DNA of 64,000 bases from Gp1-AA122 sp036378535 (GTDB taxonomy: Bacteria > Acidobacteriota > Terriglobia > Terriglobales > Acidobacteriaceae), in assembly GCA_036378535.1 (NCBI GenBank), contig DASUWH010000069.1:1-64000 (forward strand), written 5' to 3'. The notes under the pieces are model-generated. The model was not told the DNA's origin, made no database searches, and saw only the letters and a program-made list of their open reading frames with translations. Position 1 is the stretch's first letter, and every line of letters starts with the position of its first letter. This document shows positions 54,001-62,235 of the stretch, piece after piece. The position numbers and the translations under genes are program-made.

Positions 54001-54762
54001 CTACGCCGTCGGCGCCAGGCCCCATTTCTCTTGCAATCGTTTCTCGACAGTCTTAAACACGAGGCCGTCGACGATATACCCGAGCGCGATGATCAGAATC
54101 ATGACGGCGATCACCTGGCTCATGTCGTTCAGGTCGCGGCCCATCATCAGCAACTGGCCCAAGCCCAAACTGACAAAAATCATTTCGCCCGAAATCAGCG
54201 AGCGCCAGGCAAACGCCCAGCCCTGCTTGAGACCGGTCACGATATAGGGCAAACTCGCGGGCAAGGTGACATGCAGAAATAGCTGGAATCCCTTGGCTCC
54301 TAGATTGCGTCCCGCCATCGAGTAAATCTTGGGCAACTGCTTGCGGCCGGTTTCCATGCTGATGGTGACCGACAGCAGCGAGCCCATGACCACCACAAAT
54401 AAAATGGCCTTCTCCGTCAATCCAAACCAAAGCACCGCCATAGGCAACCAGCAAATACTTGGCAAACTCTGCAGGCTGACGAGCAGGCCGCCGATCGTCT
54501 GCTCCAGAAATTTGCTGCTGGCGATACCCAGGCCGAGAATCATGCCCAGCACCACCGACAACCCGTAGCCCACCAGCATGCGCCGCATGCTGACGCCAAT
54601 CGCGATCCAGAAGCTATGATCGGCGAACCCGGCCCACATCGCCTCGCCTACGCCCCAGGGCGTCGGGAAGATGTACGGCGGCCACACTCTCAGCTTGGCC
54701 AGGATTACCCAGACCGCAATCAGCACCGAATAGAACAGCAGGTATCTAGCGGTTCGTTTCAT
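54001..54762 (-). CDS. ABC transporter permease, SsuC/TauC type
   Basis: 253 residues from ATG 54762; the frame is open further upstream. Six membrane helices and the cytoplasmic EAA-like loop MAGRNLGAKGFQLFLHVTLP. Other landmarks: YIFPTPWGVGEAMWA, SLQSLPSICWLPMAVLWFGLT and MGRDLNDMSQVIAVMILIIALG. It overlaps the ATPase gene by 17 bp, so the three transporter genes are tightly coupled. Confidence 0.92.
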   Translation of the reverse strand: MKRTARYLLFYSVLIAVWVILAKLRVWPPYIFPTPWGVGEAMWAGFADHSFWIAIGVSMRRMLVGYGLSVVLGMILGLGIASSKFLEQTIGGLLVSLQSLPSICWLPMAVLWFGLTEKAILFVVVMGSLLSVTISMETGRKQLPKIYSMAGRNLGAKGFQLFLHVTLPASLPYIVTGLKQGWAFAWRSLISGEMIFVSLGLGQLLMMGRDLNDMSQVIAVMILIIALGYIVDGLVFKTVEKRLQEKWGLAPTA

Positions 54763-55657
54763 TGCCGTACTCGGCCTCCAGCGACTTGTTGATCTCTCCC
54801 CGCAGATCTTCCAGGATCTCGCGCGCCGCGCTCGCGACGGGGACATCTTCGAGATGACGCGGGCGAGGTAGCTCTACGGGATACTCGCGCTTCACCGTGC
54901 CCGGCCGGAAGGTTAGCAGCACAACGCGATCGCCAAGACGCACGGCCTCGCGCACGTTGTGAGTAACGAAGACGATGGTGCAGCCTGTCTCCGCCCAGAT
55001 GCGCTCCAGTTCGTCGTGCAGCAGGTCGCGGGTCTGGGCATCGAGAGCGGCAAAGGGTTCGTCCATCAGAAGAACATCCGGTTCAGTAGCCAGGGCACGC
55101 GCCAGCGCAACCCGCTGCCGCATCCCGCCCGAAAGTTGATGAATGTAGCTGTCCTTGAACTGCTGCAGGTGAACCAGGCGTAGGTATTCATTCACTTTAG
55201 CGGCTCGCTGCGCCTTGGGCACGCCCTTCATCCGCATGCCGAATTCAACGTTCTGTGCAACCGTCAGCCAGGGAAACAATCCGAGTTCCTGAAAGATAAG
55301 AATGCGGTCGGTGCCGGTTCCCTGCACTGCGTGCCCGTCGATCAGCACCTCGCCGGAGGTTTGGCGCTGTAACCCGGCGACCAAATGCAGCAGGGTGGAT
55401 TTTCCGCAGCCCGAGGGCCCAACGATGCAGAGAAACTCTCCTGGCTGTACTTGCAGGTTGATGTGTTCGAGAGCAATCAGCCTACCCTTGGTGTTTACGC
55501 CATAGGTCAGGCAAATATCGTTCAGCGCAACTTTGGGAGTCGTCACGGCCGGCACGCGCAGGGGTAGCACGGCCAGGTTGGAGCGGGAATGCAAGCGGTT
55601 CAGCCTGCGATGTTCGGATAGGACCTCAGCTGCGGATGCGCGACTGTTCGGCGTCAT
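54746..55657 (-). CDS. ABC transporter ATP-binding protein, SsuB/TauB type
   Basis: 303 residues. A 45-residue N-terminal extension, then Walker A GPSGCGKST, Q loop IFQELGLFPWLTVAQNV, signature LSGGMRQRVALARALATEP, Walker B VLLMDEPFAALD and switch VTHNVREAV. FPWLTVAQNV and MRMKGVPK are typical of the sulfonate/taurine/nitrate group. ATG overlaps the stop of the binding-protein gene by 4 bp. Confidence 0.93.
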   Translation of the reverse strand: MTPNSRASAAEVLSEHRRLNRLHSRSNLAVLPLRVPAVTTPKVALNDICLTYGVNTKGRLIALEHINLQVQPGEFLCIVGPSGCGKSTLLHLVAGLQRQTSGEVLIDGHAVQGTGTDRILIFQELGLFPWLTVAQNVEFGMRMKGVPKAQRAAKVNEYLRLVHLQQFKDSYIHQLSGGMRQRVALARALATEPDVLLMDEPFAALDAQTRDLLHDELERIWAETGCTIVFVTHNVREAVRLGDRVVLLTFRPGTVKREYPVELPRPRHLEDVPVASAAREILEDLRGEINKSLEAEYGNETNR

Positions 55658-56664
55658 TGGATTGTTTTCTTCCCCTTTTCCGTTAGTACTTCGTTCAGCA
55701 GCTTGAGGTCATACATGTTGGAGAGATCGGGCATTTGCCGACCCAGGAACCCGGCATCGAAGGCCGATCGTGCCGCTTTCAGAAATGCGGTGGGCAGCGG
55801 ATCGTACGTGACTGCCAGCCGCCCGAAAGCCTCGTCCAGGACATCGCCGGGCAGGGCCTTCCCTGTCTCCCTCTGAATTTGCGCATTAAGAATTTTTTTG
55901 GCTTCAGGCAGATGGCCGTTGATCCAATCCGTTAACTCGACGTGTGCCCGTAACCATGTCTTTACCAGGTCAGGATGTTCGTTGAGGAACTTAGTGTTGA
56001 CTACCAGTTGAGCGGTAACAAACTGGCCCCTTGGCCACAGTTCGCGCTCGTCGAGAAAGATGCGTCCATTGGCCTCATGGACCAGCCGCGACGCCCAGGG
56101 CTCCGGCGCCCAGGCCGCATCGAGTTGCTTCTTCAGAAAGAGTGTGAGTTGATCGGGATTGGCAACCGGGATCACCTGGACATCGCCGCCTTTGTCCGTT
56201 GTCTTCATACCATGCGCAATAAGCCACGCGCGCAAGGCAACGTCCTGCGTGTTCCCCATCTGGGGCGAGGCGATGCGCTTGCCGTGAAAATCCTCAACTT
56301 TGGAGATCCCCGCATCCTGGCGCACCACCAGCGCAGCTCCACCGCTCGTGGCGCCGGCCACCGTGCGCAGTGCTTCACCGTTGGACCGCACATAACCGTT
56401 GATGGCGGGGTTGGGGCCGATGTAGGTCATATCCAGCGCGCCGGCAAACATGGCTTCAATCGCCGAAGGTCCGGCATTGAACGTCTTCCAATCAATCTTG
56501 ACCTGCGGGCCCATTTCCTTTTCGAACCAGCCGTTTGCTTTCCCGATCATGGCTTGCGGATGCGTAATGTTGGGAAAAGCGCCAACCCGGATCGTGACTT
56601 GCTGCGCGGAACCCAGGGATGCAAGCGACAGAATCAGAACCAATAAGAAAAGTTTAGCTCTCAT
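55654..56664 (-). CDS. Periplasmic sulfonate/taurine-type substrate-binding protein
   Basis: 336 residues from ATG 56664. Signal peptide KLFLLVLILSLASLGSAQQ, then a NMT1/SsuA-like fold: VTIRVGAFPNITHPQAMIGK, FNAGPSAIEAMFAGALDMTY, IGPNPAINGYVRSNG, KRIASPQMGNTQDVALRAWL. It overlaps the Rrf2 gene by 11 bp, which makes the regulator and transporter one operon. Specificity cannot be read; aliphatic sulfonate or taurine is most likely from the neighbouring sulfite dehydrogenase. Confidence 0.88.
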   Translation of the reverse strand: MRAKLFLLVLILSLASLGSAQQVTIRVGAFPNITHPQAMIGKANGWFEKEMGPQVKIDWKTFNAGPSAIEAMFAGALDMTYIGPNPAINGYVRSNGEALRTVAGATSGGAALVVRQDAGISKVEDFHGKRIASPQMGNTQDVALRAWLIAHGMKTTDKGGDVQVIPVANPDQLTLFLKKQLDAAWAPEPWASRLVHEANGRIFLDERELWPRGQFVTAQLVVNTKFLNEHPDLVKTWLRAHVELTDWINGHLPEAKKILNAQIQRETGKALPGDVLDEAFGRLAVTYDPLPTAFLKAARSAFDAGFLGRQMPDLSNMYDLKLLNEVLTEKGKKTIQ

Positions 56665-57163
56665 AGGGGGCCTTGCTCCCGTGCACGACCATCGGAAGCA
56701 CACTGCCTTCTTTCTTCTTGCGGGAACGTTTTTTGGCGCCTGATCCGTGCGTATCGGACTCATGGAGCAGATCGGCAAGGCTGGTACTATCGAGAATCTT
56801 GGCGGCCGCATCCCGCACCTGCAGAAAAACCATGTACAGTGACCGGTGATTTGAATCGCGGTCGATCAGCTCGCGTAAGGAATCGGCATCGCCGAAGGGC
56901 GCTAAGGGGCCGTCAATCAGGCGGATGATTTCGCTCAGAAAAATCTCGGCGGGCGGGCGCCGTAATTGGTATCCACCCTTTGCGCCGCGAACACTCTCGA
57001 CAATACGGGCGTTCTTCAGTTCCAGAAGGATGAGTTCAAGAAATTTTTCGGGTAGATCTTCTTCGTAAGCGACTTCGCGAATCTTGATGGCGCCCTGGTG
57101 GTAGTGCCGCGCCAGCATCATCAATGCCTGCAGGGCGTACAGGCCTTTCTGGGAGACTTTCAT
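56654..57163 (-). CDS. Rrf2-family transcriptional regulator (cluster-free)
   Basis: 169 residues. Winged HTH MKVSQKGLYALQALMMLARH, IKIREVAYEEDLPEKFLELI, LLELKNARIVESVRGAKGGY, QLRRPPAEI. The C-terminal half has no Cys, so it cannot hold the 2Fe-2S cluster of IscR-type members and is like CymR, the sulfur regulator. A Lys/Arg stretch (AKKRSRKKKEG) ends the protein. The operator-like 19-bp palindrome lies 24-42 bp upstream of the start, which suggests autorepression. Confidence 0.9.
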   Translation of the reverse strand: MKVSQKGLYALQALMMLARHYHQGAIKIREVAYEEDLPEKFLELILLELKNARIVESVRGAKGGYQLRRPPAEIFLSEIIRLIDGPLAPFGDADSLRELIDRDSNHRSLYMVFLQVRDAAAKILDSTSLADLLHESDTHGSGAKKRSRKKKEGSVLPMVVHGSKAPYES

Positions 57164-57184
57164 AGCTCTAAGCTTCTCCTCTTA

Positions 57185-57205
57185 AAGTCTACTTAGTCAA
57201 TAGAC
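57185..57205. promoter_or_regulatory. Rrf2-type operator, copy 2 (before the regulator)
   Basis: The inverse of copy 1 at 53847-53867: 21 bp identical, 19-bp palindrome GTCTACTTAGTCAATAGAC at 57187-57205. It sits 24-42 bp before the regulator ATG at 57163, between the probable promoter and AGGAG. Confidence 0.75.
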
Positions 57206-57383
57206 TTTATTGACACACAGGAGATTAGCACGACGCTTGCCAATCCGTGGTTCTGCTTCCGCCTCAATAAAGCCTTGCCTTACTTACACTTGCAGAATCG
57301 GCAAAGACGCTTGGGGATGTGGATATGCAGCCGTTTGCAATTCTTTCGAAATACACTGGTACGTGGGTGCTGTGAACGGGATT

Positions 57384-58187
57384 TCAGACCACGGTGGAGA
57401 CGCCGCTGGTGGTGCCGGTTGCGGCACCGGCTCCGGTGTACCGCAGCAATTGAAGAGTGATGTTGTCCGGAGCTCCTCGTTGTTTCGCCAGATCGATCAG
57501 TTCGCGGCAGGCTTGTTCAGGTGTCTGGCTGGTCACCGACTTCCGCAATTCCTCATCGTTGACCAGTCCCCAGAGCCCATCGGTACACAGCAGGAGGGTA
57601 TCGCGGTTTTGTAGCGGCACCGGTTGCAGAGGAGTGTCCGGGCTAGGGTCGTCGCCGACCCCAAGCGCGGCCGTCAGAATGTGCCTCTGGGGGTGTGCTT
57701 CGGCGTCGCTGGGGCTGATTAATCCGGATTCGATCAGGCGGCCGACGTAGGAGTGATCGCGGGTCAGACGGGAAATCTTGCCGTCGCGCACCAGGTACAG
57801 GCGGCTGTCTCCGATGTGCGCAAAGTAAAGATAGGAGCGTGCAATACAAACCGCCGTGCAGGTCGTACCCATACCGAAAAGCTTCGGATGCTGGCGCGCA
57901 TATTCGCGAATGCGCTCGTGCGCGGTTTTCATGCCATTTACCAAAAGCGCCTGGGGTGTGCCGGTCTCATGGGCAAAAACGTCGCAGACCGTCTGCACGG
58001 CAATGTTGCTGGCTTCCTGCCCGCCGTCGTAGCCGCCCATTCCGTCGGCGATAATGGCCAGCGTGCCTTTCCGATCCGGATCCGCGGAGCTCTCCGGTTG
58101 CCAGTAGCCGGAAGAATCCTCGTTCCGTTCTCGCTGGCAGCCGACGTCGCTGAGTGTCGCGAATTCTATTTCGGATTGCTTTTGCAA
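57384..58187 (-). CDS. PP2C-type serine/threonine phosphatase
   Basis: 267 residues. Metal-site motifs: VGCQRERNEDSSGYW, LAIIADGMGGYDGGQEASN, FAHIGDSRLYLVRDGKI, LTRDHSYVG, LLLCTDGLWGLVNDEEL and RGAPDNITLQLLRY. All catalytic Asp positions are present. It would reverse Ser/Thr phosphorylation; no partner kinase is in the window. A Gly/Ala/Thr tail follows. Confidence 0.92.
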   Translation of the reverse strand: MQKQSEIEFATLSDVGCQRERNEDSSGYWQPESSADPDRKGTLAIIADGMGGYDGGQEASNIAVQTVCDVFAHETGTPQALLVNGMKTAHERIREYARQHPKLFGMGTTCTAVCIARSYLYFAHIGDSRLYLVRDGKISRLTRDHSYVGRLIESGLISPSDAEAHPQRHILTAALGVGDDPSPDTPLQPVPLQNRDTLLLCTDGLWGLVNDEELRKSVTSQTPEQACRELIDLAKQRGAPDNITLQLLRYTGAGAATGTTSGVSTVV

Positions 58188-58263
58188 GATTTCAGGCTCA
58201 CTTCACAGGCTGATAGCGTACCCGGTGCCTTCGCTACCCCACTGACCAACCGACGCCAATGAA

Positions 58264-58339
58264 TGGTGAGCGCGGCAGGATTCGAACCTGCGACCCATGC
58301 CTTAAAAGGGCATTGCTCTACCAACTGAGCTACGCGCCC
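58264..58339 (-). tRNA. tRNA-Lys (anticodon TTT)
   Basis: Complete cloverleaf on the minus strand: acceptor GGGCGCG/CGCGCTC with one G-T pair, D arm GCTC/GAGC, anticodon stem ATGCC/GGCAT around CTTTTAA (anticodon TTT at 58304-58306), T arm GCAGG-TTCGAAT-CCTGC, discriminator A, encoded CCA at 58264-58266. Confidence 0.96.
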
Positions 58340-58391
58340 ACAGATTTATCAATCTAACATATAAGGCTCATTGCGAGCGTGGAAGGCGCGG

Positions 58392-59513
58392 CTACTTCAT
58401 CTCTTGCGTGACGATGTGCACATCCACCGGCGGAGCGTCGCGAAGGAATTTATGGATCGCGGAAAGGTACAGATATTTTCTCCAGCCCTCCTGCGCCGAG
58501 CGTCCGAAAACCACCTGGGTAATGTGCTTTTCTCGAACCACCTTCGCCACCTCGGCGGCGACGCTGTTGCCCTGGACGCGAACGACTTTCGCCCCCAGGT
58601 TTTCGGCAAAGCTGAGATTCTGGCCCAAGCTGCGTTGATCTTCGGGACCTTCGTCGGTGCCGATATCGACGTAAATCACATAAAACTCGGCGTCGATGCG
58701 TTGTGCCATGCGGGCAGCGCGAGCGATCAGGTACTGCGCTGCGGGACTGGAACTGACGCACACCGCGATCCGCTCCCGAATGCCAAGGCTTTTGCCCAGG
58801 CCTTCGCGCTCCAGGTATGACTCCAGGCTGCGGTCGACCGCCTGGGTCACTTGCTGCAAGGCGAGCTCACGCAGCGCGATCAGGTTGCCCGGCCGGAAGA
58901 AATGTCCCAGGGCCTTCTCGGCCCGATCCAAGGGATAGATATCGCCACGGCGCATGCGCGTCTGCAAAGCTTCCGGCGTCAAGTCGGCCAGGACAATTTC
59001 GTTCACCCGTTGGATGACCCAGTCGGGGACGGTTTCGCGCACGTGGATTCCCGTGATATTCAAGACCGTGGGCACCATACTCTCGATGTGCTGCACGTTC
59101 ATAGTCGAGAGCACGTCGATGTGCGCATCCAGCAGAGCCATCACGTCTTCGTAGCGCTTGCTGTGCTTGCTGCCTTCAATGTTGGAATGCGCCAGCTCAT
59201 CTACCAGCACAACCTGGGGCTCACGCGCCAGAATCGCCTCCACATCCATCTCTTCGAAGGAAGCGCCGCGGTACGAAATGGTGCGGCGGGGGACGGTCTC
59301 CAACTTTGCTGATAGCTCGGCGATCGATTTACGGCCGTGGGTTTCGACCATGCCGATAACCACGTCTTCGCCCCGGCTGCGACGGCGGATTCCCTCGCTC
59401 AGCATGTTGAAGGTTTTGCCGACACCGGGCGCATATCCAAGAAAAAGCTTGAAGATCGCCTGCTTCTTTTGCGGCTCGGCTTCTTCCAGCCACTGCTCGG
59501 GTGTCTTCGGCAT
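58392..59513 (-). CDS. Stand-alone KdpD-type sensor module (KdpD domain plus Usp)
   Basis: 373 residues. N-terminal KdpD domain with Walker A LGYAPGVGKTFNML, VETHGRKSIAELSA, LVDELAHSNIEGSKHSKRYE and TMNVQHIESMVPTVLNITG. A Usp-like domain follows (IAVCVSSSPAAQYLIARAAR ... VVFGRSAQEGWRKYLYLSAI). The four-helix membrane part and histidine kinase of full KdpD (about 900 aa) are absent. No kdpFABC or kdpE is in the window. It follows the CDF gene at 7 bp. It might bind ATP and a nucleotide second messenger (c-di-AMP in some KdpD), which is inferred. Confidence 0.9.
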   Translation of the reverse strand: MPKTPEQWLEEAEPQKKQAIFKLFLGYAPGVGKTFNMLSEGIRRRSRGEDVVIGMVETHGRKSIAELSAKLETVPRRTISYRGASFEEMDVEAILAREPQVVLVDELAHSNIEGSKHSKRYEDVMALLDAHIDVLSTMNVQHIESMVPTVLNITGIHVRETVPDWVIQRVNEIVLADLTPEALQTRMRRGDIYPLDRAEKALGHFFRPGNLIALRELALQQVTQAVDRSLESYLEREGLGKSLGIRERIAVCVSSSPAAQYLIARAARMAQRIDAEFYVIYVDIGTDEGPEDQRSLGQNLSFAENLGAKVVRVQGNSVAAEVAKVVREKHITQVVFGRSAQEGWRKYLYLSAIHKFLRDAPPVDVHIVTQEMK

Positions 59514-59520
59514 CGTGCGC

Positions 59521-60951
59521 TTACCTTCGATTGTCCCCTTGCGGTTCGGGGTGAATCAGCACGCGGAACAGCTCCGGAGCCGCCTGCTTGAAGCGGATTT
59601 CCAGGTCGGTAATGATTTCGTGGACACGGGACAGAGGCAAATCATCCGGCATAGTGCAGTGGCAGGAAACATATAACCGGTCCCGCACGCGCTTGATCTC
59701 AACATCGTGGGTATCCAGAATTTCGGGGAATTCCCTCGCGATCTTCTTCAGCCGCTGCACCAGTTGGGGAGCGTCCACAGATGGATCGCCGGGTTCGATG
59801 GTGGCTGGTTCACTCTCGATATGCGTGAGAATGGTTGAGATTTCCGGGACCTCGTTCCGAATTTCGGCTTCGAGCACCGTCACCTGATCGTGTGCCTCCA
59901 TCAGGCTGAGCCGTTCATCCAACTCCAGGTGCTGCTCCACATGCAAGCGTCCGTTCAGGTCCTGAACACTGACATCGTGCACGTTGAAGTTATACCGTGT
60001 CGCTACGGCGCGAATGCGGTCAAAAATATTTTCCTCGCGGAACGGCCTGGGAATGGAATGGACGACCACGTCGGCCTCGGGAAGCACCTTGTGAACCGCA
60101 GCGCTGACCGCGTCGGCCATCTGCTCGGATCTTTGGAAAGTCACATTTCGCGCCAGGCCGACGGATAAATCCGCGAAAAACCGGTTCCCAGCCCGGCGGA
60201 TCCGCACCCGGTCCACCTCCAACACGCCGCGAACACCGGAGACGGCGTCGATAATCTGCGAGCGCACTCCCGACGGCGCGGCGTCCAGCAAGGCATCGAT
60301 GGTTTTTGTGGCCAGCCGCCAGCTTACGTAAACGACAACCCCGGCCACGAAGAGCGCGGCGACTGGGTCGGCATCGCGCAACCAGGAGACGCCATAGCGG
60401 CGTCCCAATTCGACCAGCAACAACCCCAGTACCACAACCCCACTTGACCAGATATCCGTGGAGAAGTGCAGAGCATCGGCTTCCAAGGCCTGGCTGTCAT
60501 ACTTGACCGCAATTTTCCCCAGCGCGCGTGAACGCCAGAAATCGACTCCCATAGAAAGAAACAGCACCGCGAAGGCCGCAATGCTGGGCTCGATTTCTAT
60601 GTGGCGGTAAAAGATTCGCTTGATGGCTTCGTAGATGATCCAGGCGCAGGTTAGCAGAAGCAGTCCAGTTTCGATAAAGGCGGAGAAGTTCTCGACTTTG
60701 CCATGACCATACTGATGGTCGGCATCAGCAGGCTTATCGGAGACCCGTACCGAAAAGAAAGTAATGATAGCGGCGATCAAATCAAGCCCGGAGTGCGCAG
60801 CCTCGGAAAGAATACCCAGGCTTCCGGTGGTAATCCCCACAATGATCTTGAGAGCGGTAATGGCGAGCGCCGCCAGGACCGAGTTCCCCGCTACGCTGCG
60901 TTTCTCGGCACGCATGGACTCAGAACTGAATGCAACCGGCGATTCGGCCAT
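59521..60951 (-). CDS. Cation diffusion facilitator with extended C-terminal region
   Basis: 476 residues from ATG 60951; GTG 61011 is possible. Six helices in the CDF pattern with metal-site motifs LSEAAHSGLDLI (His, Asp) and ADALHFSTDIWSS (His, Asp). A standard CDF has one cytosolic domain of about 90 residues. Here the C-terminal part is about 250 residues and holds at least two and perhaps three ferredoxin-like units (VRIRRAGNRFFADLSVGL, VSVQDLNGRLHVEQHLEL, VEIKRVRDRLYVSCHCTM). It exports Zn, Mn, Fe or similar ions. It precedes the KdpD-like gene. Confidence 0.9.
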   Translation of the reverse strand: MAESPVAFSSESMRAEKRSVAGNSVLAALAITALKIIVGITTGSLGILSEAAHSGLDLIAAIITFFSVRVSDKPADADHQYGHGKVENFSAFIETGLLLLTCAWIIYEAIKRIFYRHIEIEPSIAAFAVLFLSMGVDFWRSRALGKIAVKYDSQALEADALHFSTDIWSSGVVVLGLLLVELGRRYGVSWLRDADPVAALFVAGVVVYVSWRLATKTIDALLDAAPSGVRSQIIDAVSGVRGVLEVDRVRIRRAGNRFFADLSVGLARNVTFQRSEQMADAVSAAVHKVLPEADVVVHSIPRPFREENIFDRIRAVATRYNFNVHDVSVQDLNGRLHVEQHLELDERLSLMEAHDQVTVLEAEIRNEVPEISTILTHIESEPATIEPGDPSVDAPQLVQRLKKIAREFPEILDTHDVEIKRVRDRLYVSCHCTMPDDLPLSRVHEIITDLEIRFKQAAPELFRVLIHPEPQGDNRR

Positions 60952-61073
60952 GGGGGAATTATCGCTGCTCTGTCGAGCTTCCGCCAGCTTTGCTGCTTTG
61001 ACACGGTTCACAGCATTGCAGAGGACCCTGTGCTAGGATGTGAAGTCCCCTACACTTCAGGAGGCTTTTCCGA

Positions 61074-62231
61074 ATGCGCATCCGCCACTTCGCTCTAGTC
61101 CTGCTCGCTTCAGTTGCCATGGGACAGGCTGCTCCTAATTCCACGACTCCACCTTCGGGGCCGGCTCCTGAAAAGGCGACCGCGGGAGCGAACAGCGAAT
61201 CCAGCGTGCCACCGGATGCCGCCGTAATTACGGTCCCTGGCGTCTGCGATACTCCTGCCGCCAGCGCGAAGGCAGCGACGGCCAGTACAGGTAAACAGGA
61301 TTGCAAAACGGTCATTACCCGAGCCCAATTCGAAGCACTTGCCAATGCCTTGCAGCCCAACATGAATATGCAGATCAAACGCAGGCTGGCCGACGTTTAT
61401 CCTCGCATGCTGGTGATGGCACAGGAGGCGCGTAAGCGCGGGCTGGAAAACGATCCCCAATTCAAAGAAGTCGTAAAGTTCAACCGGCTGCAGATTCTCT
61501 CCCAGGAACTCGGCCGCCATATAAAAGAACAGGCCGACAAAGTTCCCGACGCGGACATCGAGAAGTACTATAACGACAACAAGGCAGCTTTCGAGCAGGC
61601 CACCTTGCTTCGCTTATTCATGCCCAAGGAAAAGCAGCAGCCTCCGGCCAAGGCCGACGTGAGCGCCAAGGAGGAAACTGAGGAAGATGCTGCCAAGGCG
61701 TCGCCGACACAAAAAGCCGATGAAGAGGCGATGAAGAAAAAGGCGGACGAGATCCAGAAGCGTGCCGCCGCCGGCGAAGATTTTGAAAAGCTCCAAAAAG
61801 AGGCCTACGATGCTGCCGGTATATCCGGTTCGCCTGCTCCCACCAACATTGGCAAGCTGACCCGCAGCCAAGTCCCTGTGGACCAGCGCAGCGTGCTGGA
61901 TCTGAAGGCCGGCGAGGTCTCCCCGCTGTTCACCGAGGCCAACGGGTATTACGTCTACAAAGTGCTAGCGAAGGAAACCAAACCTTTGGATGAGGCTCGA
62001 GACGAAATTCGAACCCAGCTTGCCCAGCAGCGCCTGCAAGACGCAATGACAAAATATCAGCAGGAAAGTAAAGCAACTCTAAACGAAGCTTATTTCGGAC
62101 CCGCTGGACAGCAGATGCCGCCTCGAGGCGGTCCGCAGGGCATGCTGCCCCCGGGAGCAAGACCGCAGCAGCCTCCAGCTCCGCAGGGGAATGCCGCCAA
62201 GCCCACATCACCCGAGCCGCCCCAGAAGTAG
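61074..62231 (+). CDS. Parvulin-type peptidyl-prolyl isomerase, exported
   Basis: 385 residues. Signal peptide MRIRHFALVLLASVAMGQA, a Cys-containing linker, then a SurA/PrsA-like chaperone helix region (ITRAQFEALANALQPNMNM) and a parvulin domain (about 200-300: EDFEKLQKEAYDAAGISGS, VDQRSVLDLKAGEVSPLFTE, ANGYYVYKVLAKETKPLDEA). A charged insert (PAKADVSAKEETEEDAAKAS) sits in the domain. The C-terminus is Pro/Gln-rich. Helps fold outer-membrane proteins. Confidence 0.85.
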   Translation: MRIRHFALVLLASVAMGQAAPNSTTPPSGPAPEKATAGANSESSVPPDAAVITVPGVCDTPAASAKAATASTGKQDCKTVITRAQFEALANALQPNMNMQIKRRLADVYPRMLVMAQEARKRGLENDPQFKEVVKFNRLQILSQELGRHIKEQADKVPDADIEKYYNDNKAAFEQATLLRLFMPKEKQQPPAKADVSAKEETEEDAAKASPTQKADEEAMKKKADEIQKRAAAGEDFEKLQKEAYDAAGISGSPAPTNIGKLTRSQVPVDQRSVLDLKAGEVSPLFTEANGYYVYKVLAKETKPLDEARDEIRTQLAQQRLQDAMTKYQQESKATLNEAYFGPAGQQMPPRGGPQGMLPPGARPQQPPAPQGNAAKPTSPEPPQK

Positions 62232-62235
62232 TCAG

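Noticed and set aside
58392..59513. Complete Kdp potassium system
   Set aside because: The kinase and membrane parts of KdpD, kdpE and kdpFABC are all missing from the window.
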